A stretch of DNA of 5,584 bases from Bacteroidales bacterium. Its GTDB lineage: Bacteria > Bacteroidota > Bacteroidia > Bacteroidales > F082. Below the pieces are notes generated by a model. That model made no database searches. It saw only the letters and a list, made by a program, of their open reading frames with translations, and was not told where the DNA came from. Shown here piece by piece: positions 4,729 through 5,584 of this stretch. The translations under genes and the position numbers were made by a program. Each line of letters opens with the position of its first letter. The stretch's first letter is position 1. The DNA lies in contig JAEEII010000265.1 of NCBI GenBank assembly GCA_016281295.1, positions 1-5,584 on the forward strand, in the 5' to 3' direction.

Positions 4729-5584
4729 TGTTCTTGGTTATTTCTGCTATGTTTCCAGCGGCGGTGTGACCACAGCCAGTTATCAGGATGATTTTGTATG
4801 AAACGCTCCGTGTGTCGAACATATTGTTCCATGATAAAACCGTTTTCCGTCTGAAGGGGATCCTCACAAATCATCTGGAATGTGACCTCATAATAACCCC
4901 GTTTCACGCGATTCATCTCAATGTAAACCACCGAATAATCAAGCCGTTTGGCCATTTTTTCCAAACCATAATACCAACAGGTGTCACGGTGCAGAAAATC
5001 TGTCCAATAGTCCGACTCCACCCCACGCGGCGACTGGTCACCAAGTATTAGCACCAAGTACTTTCCGTTTTTTCTCTGTTCCAATTCCTTCTTCACATCG
5101 GCAGTCTCCATCATCTCCATGCGATCCTCATTGAACTTCCTGCGAAGATTCCGGATAAACGCATCGAAATAAGGGTTCGACAATCTTTTATAGATGGCCA
5201 CATCCCTATGGCCAGAAACGGTGCTCATCATTCTGGCATACCACTCCCAGTTCCCGGAATGTGACATCGCACAGAACACATTTCTGCCCTTCTCATACAA
5301 GCCGCGTATCATCTCAGGATTCGTGAAAACCACCCGTTTTTGTAACGCCGCCGGATTCATCCGTATCAGCTTGCAGCCCTCCAGAAACAAATCACAGAAA
5401 TTCCGGTAAAAGCCTTTTTCAATTGTCTTGATTGCCGAGAGCGACTTTTCGGGAAACGATAGAAGAAGATTCTGGCGCACCACCTTCCTCCGGTAACGAA
5501 TCAGATGATACAAGAGGAAACAGTAAATATCGGATTTCAGATACAGTAAGGCAAAAGGCGTAATGGAATTCACATACGCTATGC
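4725..5584 (-). CDS. LpxL/HtrB-like lipid A acyltransferase (5' end beyond window)
   Basis: The product belongs to the LpxL/LpxM (lysophospholipid acyltransferase) family, which adds secondary acyl chains to lipid A or related lipids at the inner membrane. Numbered from a GTG at 5573, motifs are RYRRKVVRQNLLLSFPEKS (26-44), the catalytic HX4E (H105 to E110, HSGNWE), GDQSPR (178-183) and PDNWLWSHRRWK (263-274). In-frame codons remain open upstream of that GTG to the window edge, and family members usually carry some 15-25 more N-terminal residues before the 'LPF..LYLLSD'-like segment, so the true start is probably outside the window. About 282 residues are visible, against roughly 290-310 in the family. 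The stop overlaps the start of the downstream glycosyltransferase, pointing to a joint role in LPS or surface glycolipid synthesis. Confidence 0.92.
   Translation of the reverse strand, partial: IAYVNSITPFALLYLKSDIYCFLLYHLIRYRRKVVRQNLLLSFPEKSLSAIKTIEKGFYRNFCDLFLEGCKLIRMNPAALQKRVVFTNPEMIRGLYEKGRNVFCAMSHSGNWEWYARMMSTVSGHRDVAIYKRLSNPYFDAFIRNLRRKFNEDRMEMMETADVKKELEQRKNGKYLVLILGDQSPRGVESDYWTDFLHRDTCWYYGLEKMAKRLDYSVVYIEMNRVKRGYYEVTFQMICEDPLQTENGFIMEQYVRHTERFIQNHPDNWLWSHRRWKHSRNNQEQ

Noticed and set aside
5571..5573. GTG as the start codon of the acyltransferase
   Set aside because: The frame stays open upstream to the window edge and the family normally has a longer N-terminus, so the gene is better treated as truncated by the window.

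Overview
The window looks like a chromosomal segment of a member of the Bacteroidota, most likely a Bacteroidales-type organism with a type IX secretion system (T9SS). The reasons are a C-terminal type A T9SS sorting domain, Bacteroidota-style -7 promoter boxes (TAnnTTTG), no obvious Shine-Dalgarno sequences before the start codons, and an LpxL-type acyltransferase with its closest resemblance to that phylum. No mobile element, CRISPR array, tRNA or rRNA was seen.

Left part (1-2192, minus strand): a cobalamin (adenosylcobalamin-type) riboswitch lies behind a -7 box and leads into two exported proteins. The riboswitch has a recognisable B12 box, and its downstream hairpin carries a loop complementary to aptamer loop L5, followed by a U-run. 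The first protein (719-1912) has a signal peptide, two tandem copies of a roughly 110-residue domain and a T9SS sorting tail. The second (722 to beyond the left edge) is a signal-peptide-bearing surface protein whose start overlaps the stop of the first as ATGA. Control by B12 suggests that both take part in capture or uptake of cobalamin or a related corrinoid at the cell surface. A TonB-dependent BtuB-like receptor would be expected further left, outside the window.

Middle part (2235-3729): an aldo/keto reductase with a ferredoxin-like C-terminal region (minus strand) is divergent from aroQ, type II 3-dehydroquinate dehydratase (plus strand). Only 52 bases separate them, and candidate -7 boxes for both directions sit there. 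The aroQ box is so close to the ATG that the transcript could be leaderless.

Right part (3700-5584, minus strand): an LpxL/HtrB-like acyltransferase, whose 5' end is cut by the window edge, is followed with an ATGA overlap by a family 2 glycosyltransferase. This pair fits cell-envelope (LPS or glycolipid) assembly. The glycosyltransferase gene runs 30 bases into the 3' end of the convergent aroQ gene.

The best candidate for something under-described is the B12-riboswitch-controlled pair of exported proteins, especially the tandem-domain T9SS protein. The order of motifs in its repeat resembles the transcobalamin C-terminal/DUF4430 type of domain.
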